64,000 nucleotides of DNA from the NCBI RefSeq assembly GCF_028736925.1, contig NZ_JAQZAT010000005.1, positions 62,001 through 126,000 on the forward strand. Direction: 5' to 3'. Shown one piece after another: positions 1 through 9,579 of this stretch. The stretch's first letter is position 1. Each line of letters begins with the position of its first letter. Below the pieces are notes generated by a model, which saw nothing but the letters and a program-made list of their open reading frames with translations, was not told where the DNA came from and searched no databases. The translations under genes were made by a program, and so were the position numbers. The stretch is from Flavivirga sp. 57AJ16 (GTDB lineage: Bacteria; Bacteroidota; Bacteroidia; Flavobacteriales; Flavobacteriaceae).

Positions 1-1400
1 GAAGTCCGCCGTAACGTTAATGGTCTCACAAAGGTCCGTAATGGTCCAGGTAACGGTCGTCGTTCCGCCGTCGCACAGTACTGGTGCTGAAAGCGATGCG
101 CTGTCGTTTGAAAGAACAGGGGAGCACCCATTGGCAGGCGCTATGGCAGCGGACTGGGCGATAACCCAGTTATCGAAAGCCGTATTTACCTCGGTCTGGT
201 CCGCAAAGTCACAGGACTGTACATTATTATCTATAGGGTTTGTAAATGCGATCGCTATAGGGGCGGCCAGATTGAAGTCCGCAGTAACGTTAATGGTTTC
301 ACAAAGATCCGTAATGGTCCAGGTAACGGTCGTCGTACCGCCATCGCACAGTACTGGCGCTGAAAGTGATGCGCTGTCGTTTGTAAGGACTGGCGAACAA
401 CCATTGGCAGGAGCCATAGTGGCAGACTGAGCGGCAACCCAGTTGTCGAAAGCCGTGTTTACCTCGGTCTGGTCAGCAAAGTCACAGGATTGCACATTGC
501 TATCTATAGGATTCGTAAATGAAATGGCATTAGGCGCATTTAAAGTATAAGTAGCTGTAGGTGTTATAGTTTCACAAATATCATCAATAGTCCAGGTAAC
601 TGTAATACTACCACCAGTACATAAATCAATAGATTGATTAGTGAAATCATTGCTTACAGTAGGGGAACCGCCAGTTAAACTGCCATTAATTATAGCAGTT
701 TGATCAGCAACCCAAGCAGCTATGCTAGTATCAAGATCATTTTGGGCAACAATAGGATCATCATTATCAAAATCACAAGAATTAACCGTGTTTCCAGAAG
801 GGTTAGTGAAACTTATTCCCTCAGGCTGCGTAAAGCTATAATTAGCAGATACATTAATGGTTTCACAAAGATCCGTAATAGTCCAAGTAATGGTTATGGT
901 TCCTGAATTACAGAATGTAATAGATTGATTCGTAAAATCATTTGTAACAACAGGAGCACACCCATTAGTAATGCTTCCATTTAGGGCGGCAGTTTGATCC
1001 GCAACCCATGCAGCAATATCAGCATCAAGATTAGCTTGAGCGACATTAGGGTCAGGGTCATCAAGTTCCGCAGCTGTTGAGGAGTCATTAGCAGGATTCG
1101 TAAAAGAAATGTCCGTAGGCGCAGTTAAATTAAAGTCTGCGGTAATATTTATGGTTTCACAAAGATCCGTGATGGTCCAAGTAACTGTTGTCGTACCGCC
1201 ATCACACAATAGAGGCGTAGAAACGGATGCACTGTTATTAGAGAGCACAGGAGAACAGCCATTGGCAGGGGCGATAGCAGCAGACTGAGCGGTAACCCAG
1301 TTGTCAAATGCCGTGTTCACCTCCGTTTGATCATCAAAATCACAAGATTGTACATTGCTGTCTACAGGATTCGTATAGATAATAGCAGTTGGAGTAATAT
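1..1400 (-). repeat. Five ~273-294 bp tandem repeats inside the adhesin gene
   Basis: The anchor (G)GTYTCACAAA recurs at 23, 296, 569, 860 and 1154, giving periods of 273, 273, 291 and 294 bp, all multiples of three. The two units at 1-546 are nearly identical and visibly richer in G and C than the older units, which suggests recent duplication. Each unit encodes one 91-98-residue Ig-like module. The array continues past the window edge. Confidence 0.85.
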
Positions 1401-4400
1401 TAATAGTTTGAGAAGCAGGGCTAGAATTTCCACAAGTATCAGTAATCGTATAAGTTCTTATAACCTCTAAAGGGCAACTCGAATTAGGAGTGATTACATC
1501 TATATATGTAATACTTGCTATTTCAACATCATCTGAAGCAGTATAGCCACTAGCTATGTAAGTATCTTTAATATCACTAGATTGAGTTGCACTATAAGGA
1601 TATCTTGCATTTAATGCAGTAATGTCATTTTCATCACATCCTTCAATATCTATTGTTGAAGGAGCAGTTATTACAGGGTCGGAAGAATCAAGTACCGATA
1701 GTGTAACTTGCAATGGTGAGGGGTCTGAACAGCCATTATTGTCTTTTGCATATATGGTATGCGTACCAGCAGCAAGGCCATTAAATACACCAGATGTATT
1801 ACTAAAATCTACATTGTCTAAACTATAACTATAGGGTGCATCTCCTCCGCTTGCTGTAACTGTAATGGAACCATCAGAACCATCTGCACAGGTTACATCT
1901 TTATGATCGGCCAGAGTTTCAGAAGTATTAATGCCTACAACATTAATATCAAAATCACAAGTTAAAATAACAGGGTCACCACTAGCGGGTGTATATGTAG
2001 CTGTATAAGTTACTATAGTTTCCCCAGGGACAAATAGGTCTCCAGGATTGTGAGTAGACGTTACTACAAAGTTAATTCCATTGGCACAATTAGTATCTAG
2101 AAGTGTCGCGTTGTAGTACATTCTATCAATTTCTATGTGATCATTAGCACCTAAACCTGTTCCATTATCGTCAAATACAAACTTTAACTTATAGGCACCA
2201 CTAGGTACTGTATTCGGTATTGTTATGGTTTGTGTACCATCACTGGAAATCCCGGTAATTGTTTGTGTATGTACAATATTAGCACCGTCGAGCACTTGTA
2301 AAGTCCAATCGAAAGTACCACTAGGAACAATTAGTTCCATATTTATTGGGGTACCACTACTATTATCAAAATATTGTAAAGGCGTTGTAAAATCTACATT
2401 GGTACCATTAGATTGGAAGAGTCTAAGGTTATTGCTTCCTATACGTTGAACTCGATTATAGTCCCAACATGCATTGGAGCCTTCCGGTAAATCAAACTCA
2501 ATAAAAAAGGAATAGTCATCTCCAGTAATTGAAGTACAGCATTCGTACGCAAAACTAGGTGGTGTCCAAACAACATTACTACCTGAATCTGAATCAGCAC
2601 AAACGGTTCCTGTCACTGGAGGGCAATTTGCTACCGTAATATCACAAGTTGTTAATGCCGGTTCTGTAATAGTTATTTGTTTTTGTTCATTTGCAGGCTC
2701 ACAAACATTAGAATCTGTCACTGTTACGGTATATATACCAGCTGCCAAATTGCTAATATCTTCTGAGCTGGATACAAACCCATCAGGGCCTATCCATGAA
2801 TACGTATATGGTGCAACACCGTTAGTAACCGTTATATTAATATCTCCAGTACTTTCACCATTACATAATACATTGTTTTGGGTATGTGCTATATTAGGTT
2901 CGGCTGTAGGTTGAATAACGTTAATTGCCACGGGATCTAAAATCCCTACCCCGCAAGCATCTAAGCTAGCAGAACTTAAAGTGGATTGTTGGGCCGGATT
3001 TTGCTCTCCTTGATAAGTAGCTTCTAGTTGTAGATTAAAATCTAGGGTACAATCTGTTTCCAAAAAGTAAGTGTCGTTTTGAATTTGTAAATCAAAATCT
3101 ACATCTATTGCGGGGTCACCGACATTAACAAAATCATCATCTACAAAAAATGTAAGTAGACCACCACTATTTGTATAGGTTATACCGGCCGGTAAAGCAA
3201 TAGGTTCTATGAGTGTTACTTGAGGCGGTAATGTCATTGACACTTCCAAGCCTACTGCATTATCATTTCCTTTATTTTCAACAGTAAAGCTAGCTCCAAA
3301 AGTGTCACCTGGGCTTAGAGAAGTATTTGGCGTGTCTAATGTTAAATGAATAGGACCTATGTTTGGTGACCAAACATCTACAGAAAATCCTAATAAAAAT
3401 AAACCATATGTTTCTTGAGTAGAGGTTAATCTAAATGTTGCTGAAGTCTGATTGTTTCCAATAATTGTGTTACTGGGGTTTGATAATTGAAAAATGGCAG
3501 CATCAAAACCTAAGGTATTTGTACTGGCAGGCGTTCTATCGGTAAAATCTGCATTACCAATAGTAATTTTACTATTAAAAAAGTTATCGGTAGTTCTTAT
3601 AGGACTTGTAGGAGACGTTGATAAATCCACAAAAACATTAGAGCTATTTTCTATTTGTAACCTATCGCCACTAAGCCCTAGGTCACCTTCTAAAGCCCCA
3701 ACAAGGATATTGGCATTTACATTACCTACAGGAACTGTTTGAAATCCATTAAAATCAATATTATAACTACCTTGTCCATTAACAACATGACCATAGCCAT
3801 CAAAAATCGCAATATTCTTTAATGGTAATATAGGGCTTTCGTATACAAAAACTATTTGCCAACCTCCAGAAACACCAGTGGGTATGTTAGTATCGTGATC
3901 ATTTAAAGCTCCTATCTTCCCTTCAACATTTGCTACTTGATAAGTACCATAAGGGCTTATGCTATTATCAATTAAATCAGTTACCGAACTTGTAATGTCT
4001 TTTACACAGAAATAAGGATCATTGCTAAAATGACCGTCATTAGGAGCTCCAACATGATCTTCTCGGCCTCTGTATAAAACTTCATCTGCTGTATAAGTTG
4101 TATACGACGTTTCAGATGGTAACATGAGTTTTATGTCGTTGTAATTCCAATTGGGTTGATTTTCTGATGCGGGGTCATTGGCATCTGGTTCTTGATCTGA
4201 GGCAGCCCAATATAAGAGTACTTTTTTTATTGTTAAACAACCCGCTGTTGGAGCTGGATTAACAAAATTAGCACTACTCGAATTGAATGTCGTATTGTCA
4301 TTATCAATATCTACATATACCAGATTAGAAAATTGGTTGTTATCATTTGCTCCAATATAATCACCTGTAGCCGTCGTGGAAATCATATTATTTGCGATAA

Positions 4401-4539
4401 TGGCAAAATCTCCATTCACGGCCTCATTAAAGCGAGGATCAAAAGAGTTCTTTAACTGGGCTTGAGCAAAAGCACTGATCAAAAGTATGATCATGAGCAT
4501 TGCTTTATGATAGTTTATATATTTGGTAAAGATTTTCAT
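1..4539 (-). CDS. Large repetitive secreted adhesin, SprB-like (3' part outside window)
   Basis: I checked this frame triplet by triplet from the ATG at 4539 down to base 1: it is open for 1513 codons and runs off the window. Residues 1-28 form a signal peptide ending AQAQ. Residues ~29-400 resemble the conserved N-terminal region of flavobacterial repeat adhesins. Two SprB-type repeats, with C(N/A)G and PY(T/S)Y motifs, lie near residues 555-614 and 878-935. From ~1046 onward there are five 91-98-residue Ig/HYR-like repeats carrying TWTITDLCETI. In this family the missing C-terminus usually carries a type IX secretion or gliding-motility sorting domain; that is inference here. The likely role is cell-surface adhesion or gliding. 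The 175-aa gene at 4576-5103 lies 36 bp upstream on the same strand and may be co-transcribed. Confidence 0.85.
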   Translation of the reverse strand, partial: MKIFTKYINYHKAMLMIILLISAFAQAQLKNSFDPRFNEAVNGDFAIIANNMISTTATGDYIGANDNNQFSNLVYVDIDNDNTTFNSSSANFVNPAPTAGCLTIKKVLLYWAASDQEPDANDPASENQPNWNYNDIKLMLPSETSYTTYTADEVLYRGREDHVGAPNDGHFSNDPYFCVKDITSSVTDLIDNSISPYGTYQVANVEGKIGALNDHDTNIPTGVSGGWQIVFVYESPILPLKNIAIFDGYGHVVNGQGSYNIDFNGFQTVPVGNVNANILVGALEGDLGLSGDRLQIENSSNVFVDLSTSPTSPIRTTDNFFNSKITIGNADFTDRTPASTNTLGFDAAIFQLSNPSNTIIGNNQTSATFRLTSTQETYGLFLLGFSVDVWSPNIGPIHLTLDTPNTSLSPGDTFGASFTVENKGNDNAVGLEVSMTLPPQVTLIEPIALPAGITYTNSGGLLTFFVDDDFVNVGDPAIDVDFDLQIQNDTYFLETDCTLDFNLQLEATYQGEQNPAQQSTLSSASLDACGVGILDPVAINVIQPTAEPNIAHTQNNVLCNGESTGDINITVTNGVAPYTYSWIGPDGFVSSSEDISNLAAGIYTVTVTDSNVCEPANEQKQITITEPALTTCDITVANCPPVTGTVCADSDSGSNVVWTPPSFAYECCTSITGDDYSFFIEFDLPEGSNACWDYNRVQRIGSNNLRLFQSNGTNVDFTTPLQYFDNSSGTPINMELIVPSGTFDWTLQVLDGANIVHTQTITGISSDGTQTITIPNTVPSGAYKLKFVFDDNGTGLGANDHIEIDRMYYNATLLDTNCANGINFVVTSTHNPGDLFVPGETIVTYTATYTPASGDPVILTCDFDINVVGINTSETLADHKDVTCADGSDGSITVTASGGDAPYSYSLDNVDFSNTSGVFNGLAAGTHTIYAKDNNGCSDPSPLQVTLSVLDSSDPVITAPSTIDIEGCDENDITALNARYPYSATQSSDIKDTYIASGYTASDDVEIASITYIDVITPNSSCPLEVIRTYTITDTCGNSSPASQTINITPTAIIYTNPVDSNVQSCDFDDQTEVNTAFDNWVTAQSAAIAPANGCSPVLSNNSASVSTPLLCDGGTTTVTWTITDLCETINITADFNLTAPTDISFTNPANDSSTAAELDDPDPNVAQANLDADIAAWVADQTAALNGSITNGCAPVVTNDFTNQSITFCNSGTITITWTITDLCETINVSANYSFTQPEGISFTNPSGNTVNSCDFDNDDPIVAQNDLDTSIAAWVADQTAIINGSLTGGSPTVSNDFTNQSIDLCTGGSITVTWTIDDICETITPTATYTLNAPNAISFTNPIDSNVQSCDFADQTEVNTAFDNWVAAQSATMAPANGCSPVLTNDSASLSAPVLCDGGTTTVTWTITDLCETINVTADFNLAAPIAIAFTNPIDNNVQSCDFADQTEVNTAFDNWVIAQSAAIAPANGCSPVLSNDSASLSAPVLCDGGTTTVTWTITDLCETINVTADF

Positions 4540-4575
4540 AAGCCTTTAATTAACTAATTAATATTGTAATGAATT

Positions 4576-5103
4576 TTAGTGACCTAAAATGTTTGGGTTC
4601 GGGATAAAAGATCTTATTATTACAGATTTTCCAATCTTTTTATCATTTAATGGGTTTGCTACTATTTTAAAACATTTCCATGTTCCTATTTCTGTATCAT
4701 TTTGTCGTGTAATTTTAGCATAGAATTGAATGGACTCATTTGGAGTTAGAGTTATTTTGTTGATCTTCTTACTTAATGTCTTATTATAGATTTCAAGAGT
4801 TAAGCTAGATGCGCTTTTTTTATTAATAACATCATCATCATTATCAATAGCACCAATTTTATTGCGAACGACATCATTATGTTCGGCTTTACACATTACT
4901 TCTTTATTAGAAAGACTAATATTCAATACTTTATTTGAATTATTTGTAAGTGATAAAAGGTGTAAGTGGACGACATCTGCATCTGGCTTATCGCTATAAT
5001 TAACTATTTCTAAATCAAAGGTATCTTGCTGTGCATTTACTGATAGTGAAAAGAAACACAATAATAGAAAAGAGTAAAACTTTAAAGTCGATTTGTTTTT
5101 CAT
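4576..5103 (-). CDS. Exported protein of unknown function
   Basis: A 175-aa protein with a clear signal peptide (residues 1-24, ending VNAQ after a Leu/Phe-rich core). The mature part alternates hydrophobic and polar residues as expected for a beta-sandwich, with phrases such as LTNNSNKVLNISLSNKEV and LTPNESIQFYAKI that resemble Ig-like or CARDB-like modules. I do not recognise the family. The stop lies 36 bp before the adhesin start on the same strand, so the two may form an operon and this protein may be an accessory periplasmic or surface factor for it (inference). The single Cys pair (near residues 66 and 144) could form a disulfide. Confidence 0.7.
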   Translation of the reverse strand: MKNKSTLKFYSFLLLCFFSLSVNAQQDTFDLEIVNYSDKPDADVVHLHLLSLTNNSNKVLNISLSNKEVMCKAEHNDVVRNKIGAIDNDDDVINKKSASSLTLEIYNKTLSKKINKITLTPNESIQFYAKITRQNDTEIGTWKCFKIVANPLNDKKIGKSVIIRSFIPNPNILGH

Positions 5104-5490
5104 GATTTAGTAAAATTATTTTATTTAAAACTATATATAATAGACACTAATGCGCCAGAATAGTCACCATTAGATGTTTCTGTTAATTATTAATAAAAAA
5201 GCTTTCGAGGGAAAAAACTGTGAGGGAAAAACATTGTTTAACAATGCTATATTGATGTATGATATTGGGTTCAGGTTCATAACTTTATATCTTAAGTAGG
5301 TAGTACAAAAGAATACATATACTACTTTCTTTTCAAAAATATATGGTAAATCACCTATAAATTCGTTTAAAAGCTTTCGTCAAGCGTTTAGTCGTTATAA
5401 TAAGTTTTTTGTCGGTTTCTCAACTATGTATTAGTTTTATTCTCCCTTAATCCGTAATTTTTAAATGTTTATAATATCTTTCTGACATGG
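5104..5490. other. Intergenic, no gene recognised
   Basis: About 390 bp of AT-rich DNA between the divergent exported-protein and SixA-like genes. It should hold the promoter of the exported-protein/adhesin unit, but I could not find a clean TAnnTTTG box for the minus strand. Two short GAGGGAAAAA repeats occur at ~5207-5230. No convincing small ORF was seen. Confidence 0.4.
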
Positions 5491-5498
5491 TAACTTTG
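5491..5498 (+). promoter_or_regulatory. Promoter -7 box for SixA-like phosphatase
   Basis: TAACTTTG matches the Bacteroidota -7 consensus TAnnTTTG. It lies 90 bp before the preferred ATG at 5581. No TTTG -33 box is evident at the usual spacing. Confidence 0.4.
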
Positions 5499-5580
5499 TC
5501 AAATTTTTAATACAAATAAATTCAATTTCATCGATAAAAACAACTTTTTATCGATGAAATTTTCACTTAATCGAATTTTT

Positions 5581-6066
5581 ATGAAAAGAATAGTTTTAGT
5601 AAGACATGCAAAATCTTCGTGGAAGCATAACGTAATAGACCATGAAAGACCTCTTAATAATAGAGGGTTTAAAGATGCAAATTTGGTTTCAGCCAACTTA
5701 AAGGAAAGTCCCTTGAATATAGACTTGGTTTTGTCAAGCGATGCCATGCGTGCAAAAACGACTGCTGATATTTTTATTTCTAACCTTAACATCAATACAG
5801 GTATTGTCCATTTAAATCACGCGTTATATGATTTTTCGGGAACTAATCTTATTGAGGTCATCAAAGCTTGTGATCATTCTGTTAATACACTCATGTTATT
5901 TGGGCATAATCATGCTATCACGGCTTTTGTAAATACTTATGGAGATCGTTACATAGATAACGTTCCTACCAGTGGTGTGGTGGTTATAGATTTTGATATT
6001 GAGGCGTGGGAAAATTTAAATAAAGGAACAACCATACAAACCTTATTTCCTAGGGATTTAAAATAA
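5581..6066 (+). CDS. Histidine phosphatase, SixA-like
   Basis: Phosphohistidine phosphatase family of the histidine phosphatase (phosphoglycerate mutase-like) superfamily. The catalytic RHG-type motif is VRHAKSSW with R8 and H9. Arg-rich LSSDAMRAKTTA is the second conserved block. GHNHA (H109) supplies the second catalytic histidine. An in-frame ATG 27 bp upstream (5554) would add nine residues before MKRIVLVRHA; family members begin almost exactly at that point, so I prefer 5581 (161 aa). SixA of E. coli dephosphorylates phosphohistidine on signalling or PTS proteins; the substrate here cannot be told. It is cytoplasmic. It precedes ppk but is separated from it by a repeat element and ppk's own promoter. 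Confidence 0.85.
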   Translation: MKRIVLVRHAKSSWKHNVIDHERPLNNRGFKDANLVSANLKESPLNIDLVLSSDAMRAKTTADIFISNLNINTGIVHLNHALYDFSGTNLIEVIKACDHSVNTLMLFGHNHAITAFVNTYGDRYIDNVPTSGVVVIDFDIEAWENLNKGTTIQTLFPRDLK

Positions 6067-6078
6067 TATTAACTAACC

Positions 6079-6240
6079 TATAGCTAAATCAATATAAAAT
6101 AACATGAACCTTCAGAGTAAAAAGCCGAATTTCTTCGTTAAAAATACTCGCCGTAACTAAGCTATGCCTACGCTTTTTGCCTTGAACTTCAATTTTTTAT
6201 ATCTAAATATTCTATGCCATTTTATATCGACTTAGCTATA
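6079..6240. repeat. 162-bp MITE-like inverted-repeat element (family 1)
   Basis: The ends are imperfect ~22-bp inverted repeats: TATAGCTAAATCAATATAAA at 6079 and its complement ending TATATCGACTTAGCTATA at 6240 (two mismatches). The interior carries a second palindrome-like segment around CGTAACTAAGCTATGCCTACG. There is no coding capacity. The left end recurs as a truncated copy at 51473-51492, which supports a dispersed family. Confidence 0.7.
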
Positions 6241-6442
6241 ATAGGTTTGTAACTTATAAAAAGAGACAATACTTAACTTTTTAAGTGAGTATGGGTGGGC
6301 TTTTTCAATAGATCAACTTGATTTCGATCAATAATTAATTGTATATCAATTTTTCGCACCAAAATATCGATGTTTGGCTAAATCATTAAACTTATATGCA
6401 ACCACTAACTCATTCGAAACCTTTCTATTTCATATTGGTTTT

Positions 6443-6475
6443 ATTGATATATTAAGCTTAAATAGAATATATTTG
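6443..6475 (+). promoter_or_regulatory. Promoter of ppk-ppx
   Basis: ATTG at 6443-6446 (-33 like) is followed by 21 bp and then TATATTTG at 6468-6475, an exact TAnnTTTG -7 box. The G of a GTG at 6475 lies inside this box, so that GTG cannot be the translation start. This supports the ATG at 6508. Confidence 0.6.
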
Positions 6476-6507
6476 TGAATCTATTTCTAAATCACGAATC
6501 ACCCTAT

Positions 6508-8571
6508 ATGACGAAACCAGAATCACAGGACAATAATTATATAAATAGAGAAATAAGTTGGCTACAGTTTAACGCTAGAGTTTTACAGGAAGCATCAGAT
6601 GAAAATGTGCCATTAATAGAACGCTTGCGATTTTTAGGTATTTTTTCTAATAATTTGGATGAATTTTTCAAGGTTAGATATGCCACGGTTAAGCGTATTG
6701 TTGAGGCAGGAAAAGGAGGAAAGAACGCTTTAGGGGGTATTAAAGCTAAAGAGTTATTGGAGATTATAACTCAAATTGTTATAGATCAACAAAGTAAAAG
6801 TTTAGAAATATTAAATACTATTCACCAAAGATTAGAGGAAGAGAATATTTATATCATTGATGAAAATCAAATTGATGATGTACAACACGACTTTATAAAA
6901 AAATATTTTTTAAGAAAAGTCAGTCCTGCGTTAGTGACCATTATTTTAAATGACTCTGTAGTGCTTCCCAATTTAAAAGATAGTGGTGCCTATTTAGCGG
7001 TTAGAATGTTGATGTCTAATGATGAAAGGCAGTTTGCGCTAGTAGAAATACCAAAGTCCTTTAACCGATTTGTTGTATTGCCAAGAGAAGACGAAAAGAA
7101 CTATATTATAATGATAGACGATTTACTTCGTCATTGTTTAAGTGATATTTTTAACATCTTCGATTATAAAAGTATTTCTGCCCACATGATTAAAATTACT
7201 CGGGATGGTGAATTGGATTTTGAGAGTGATTTAAGCAAGAGTTTTATCGAAAAAATATCCGATAGCGTTAAGCACAGACAAAAGGGTGAGCCCGTTCGTT
7301 TTGTATATGATAAAACAATCGATAAGGAAACCTTAGCGTATTTAATGGCTAAAATGGGAATTGACGAAACAGATAGTATTATACCTGGCGGTCGTTATCA
7401 TAATAGAAGGGATTATATGGGGTTTCCCAGTTTAGGTAGAAATGATCTTCTTTATGAAAAAATAGAAGCTTTACCGGTTAAAGGCCTTAGTTTGGAGTCC
7501 AGTATTTTTACGGCTATTAAGAAAAAGGATTATTTACTTCAGGCACCGTACCAAACTTTTTCTTATGTTGTTAAGTTCTTAAGGGAGGCAGCTTTAGATC
7601 CAAATGTGAAAACTATAAAGATCACTATTTATCGTTTGGCCCAAATTTCACATATAGCGAGCTCACTTATTAATGCTGCCATTAATGGCAAATCCGTTAC
7701 GGTATCTATAGAATTGCAGGCCAGATTTGATGAGCAGGCGAATATTGATTATGCGCAACAGATGGAAGAAGAAGGGGTGAATTTGGTTTTTGGAGTGGCA
7801 GGTTTAAAGGTACACAGTAAAATGTGTGTTATAGAAAGAGAGGAAGGAAAAAAATTGAAGCGCTATGGTTTTATTAGTACAGGGAATTTTAACGAATCTA
7901 CTGCAAAAATCTATACGGATTATACATTGTTTACTTCCAACCAACGCATTTTAAAAGAAGTAAATAAAATTTTCAGCTTCTTTGAGACTAATTATAAAAT
8001 TTTTACATATAAGCATTTAATAACATCCCCTCATTATACCCAAAAAGCAATTTTTAAATTAATAGATGCCGAAATTGAAAGTGCCAAAAATGGAAATGAG
8101 GGCAGTATAAGATTAAAAATGAACAGTATTTCCAGCTATAAAGTCATTGATAAGCTTTATGAAGCAAGTAGGGCGGGCGTAAAAATCCAAATGATTGTGA
8201 GAGGTATTTGTTGTTTAATTCCTGGCGTAAAAGGCATGAGTGAAAATATAGAGGTTATTAGTGTTGTGGACAAGTTTTTAGAACATTCTCGGATTTATAT
8301 TTTTGGTAATAATGGAGATTCTAAAGTTTATATTTCTTCTGCGGATTGGATGACGAGGAATATTGAAAATAGAGTAGAAGTGAGCTGTCCTATTTATGAC
8401 GAGGATATTAAAAAAGAAATTATTGAGACGTTTAATATTAGTTGGAGCGATAATGTTAAAGCCAGACTGTTAAACGAATCACAAGAAAATAATTATAGAA
8501 TAAATGATAAGGAAAAAGTGAGGTCTCAATTTGCTATGTATAATTATTATTTAAAAAAGCTAGAGAGTTAA
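6508..8571 (+). CDS. ppk1: Polyphosphate kinase 1
   Basis: PPK1 reversibly polymerises the ATP gamma-phosphate into inorganic polyphosphate. The protein is 687 aa from the ATG at 6508, the usual family length. The N-terminal domain opens with NREISWLQFNARV and carries NNLDEFFKVR. The two conserved histidines are in GLKVHSKM (H436, the phosphorylated residue in E. coli PPK numbering 435) and FLEHSRIYIF (H593; E. coli 592). A GTG start at 6475 would add 11 residues but overlaps the promoter box. ppx follows after a single base, so the two are translationally coupled and balance polyphosphate synthesis and breakdown. Confidence 0.96.
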   Translation: MTKPESQDNNYINREISWLQFNARVLQEASDENVPLIERLRFLGIFSNNLDEFFKVRYATVKRIVEAGKGGKNALGGIKAKELLEIITQIVIDQQSKSLEILNTIHQRLEEENIYIIDENQIDDVQHDFIKKYFLRKVSPALVTIILNDSVVLPNLKDSGAYLAVRMLMSNDERQFALVEIPKSFNRFVVLPREDEKNYIIMIDDLLRHCLSDIFNIFDYKSISAHMIKITRDGELDFESDLSKSFIEKISDSVKHRQKGEPVRFVYDKTIDKETLAYLMAKMGIDETDSIIPGGRYHNRRDYMGFPSLGRNDLLYEKIEALPVKGLSLESSIFTAIKKKDYLLQAPYQTFSYVVKFLREAALDPNVKTIKITIYRLAQISHIASSLINAAINGKSVTVSIELQARFDEQANIDYAQQMEEEGVNLVFGVAGLKVHSKMCVIEREEGKKLKRYGFISTGNFNESTAKIYTDYTLFTSNQRILKEVNKIFSFFETNYKIFTYKHLITSPHYTQKAIFKLIDAEIESAKNGNEGSIRLKMNSISSYKVIDKLYEASRAGVKIQMIVRGICCLIPGVKGMSENIEVISVVDKFLEHSRIYIFGNNGDSKVYISSADWMTRNIENRVEVSCPIYDEDIKKEIIETFNISWSDNVKARLLNESQENNYRINDKEKVRSQFAMYNYYLKKLES

Positions 8572-8572
8572 T

Positions 8573-9478
8573 ATGCTTACAATAAAGAAATATGCAGCTA
8601 TAGATATTGGCTCTAATGCTGTCAGGTTACTTATTTCAAATATAATTGAACAAAAGGGGAGACCTGTGCAATTCAAGAAAAACTCGTTGGTTCGTGTGCC
8701 CATACGTTTGGGAGCCGATGTATTCGTAAAAAACAAGATCTCCATAGAAAATACGCAACGCCTTCTTGATACCATGTTGGCGTTCAAATTGTTGATGAAA
8801 TCGCATAAGGTAGTAAAATACAAAGCTTGTGCGACATCGGCGATGCGGGAATCTGCAAATGGTAAACACGTGGTAGATTTGGTTTTAAAAGAATCGGGCA
8901 TAAGTATTGATATTATTAAAGGAAAGGAAGAAGCTGCTATTATAGCCGCGACGGATTTGCACAAGTACATAGATGATAATAAAACGTATCTGTATGTCGA
9001 TGTAGGTGGTGGTAGCACGGAGTTTACCGTTATCCACAGAGGAAAACAAGTCGCATCAAGATCCTTTAAAATAGGAACCGTTAGACTTCTTAATGATATC
9101 GTTAAAAAGGAATCATGGAGAGAGTTGGAGGCTTGGATAGAAAAACATGCAAAATCGTACCATAAAATTGAGGTTATAGGTTCTGGAGGGAATATTAATA
9201 AAATATTTAAGATCTCTGGGAAGGCTATGGGCAAACCCCTAACTTACTTCTACCTATCATCTTATTATAATACATTGCAAAGCTACTCTTACGAAGAACG
9301 TATTACGGAATTAGGCTTAAATCAAGACCGGGCAGATGTTATTATTCCTGCTATGCGGATTTACCTTTCTTCAATGAAATGGAGCGGAGCCAAAAATATT
9401 TATGTACCAAAAATCGGCTTGGCAGATGGCATAATTAAAAGTATCTATTATGATACGGTTTCTAGTAATACACAGTAA
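8573..9478 (+). CDS. ppx: Exopolyphosphatase / Ppx-GppA family phosphatase
   Basis: A 301-aa protein of the ASKHA (actin-like ATPase) fold. AAIDIGSNAVRLLI (residues 8-21) is the first phosphate-binding loop, GKEEA contains the likely catalytic Glu (E120, matching E121 of E. coli Ppx), and VDVGGGSTEF (142-151) is the second loop. It has only the two core domains and lacks the C-terminal HD-type domains of long E. coli Ppx, as is common in Bacteroidota. It hydrolyses terminal phosphate from polyphosphate, or possibly pppGpp; the two activities cannot be separated by sequence. It starts one base after the ppk1 stop and shares its promoter. Confidence 0.93.
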   Translation: MLTIKKYAAIDIGSNAVRLLISNIIEQKGRPVQFKKNSLVRVPIRLGADVFVKNKISIENTQRLLDTMLAFKLLMKSHKVVKYKACATSAMRESANGKHVVDLVLKESGISIDIIKGKEEAAIIAATDLHKYIDDNKTYLYVDVGGGSTEFTVIHRGKQVASRSFKIGTVRLLNDIVKKESWRELEAWIEKHAKSYHKIEVIGSGGNINKIFKISGKAMGKPLTYFYLSSYYNTLQSYSYEERITELGLNQDRADVIIPAMRIYLSSMKWSGAKNIYVPKIGLADGIIKSIYYDTVSSNTQ

Positions 9479-9579
9479 AATTGTGCACTTTACCTTTTAT
9501 AGTTGTCATTTTTTAATTTTATAATATATATTCGTACACAACTTAATTGCTTAAATTTATATTTCAAACCTAATTTACT

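Noticed and set aside
20-430. 136-codon plus-strand ORF with internal repeat
   Set aside because: It is antisense to the adhesin repeats; its own repetition just mirrors the 273-bp unit.
6475-6507. GTG start for polyphosphate kinase
   Set aside because: The GTG overlaps the TATATTTG -7 box, and the extra 11 residues are not part of PPK1.
8560-9234. 224-codon minus-strand ORF opposite ppx
   Set aside because: Antisense shadow of a well-supported Ppx/GppA gene; no domain motifs.
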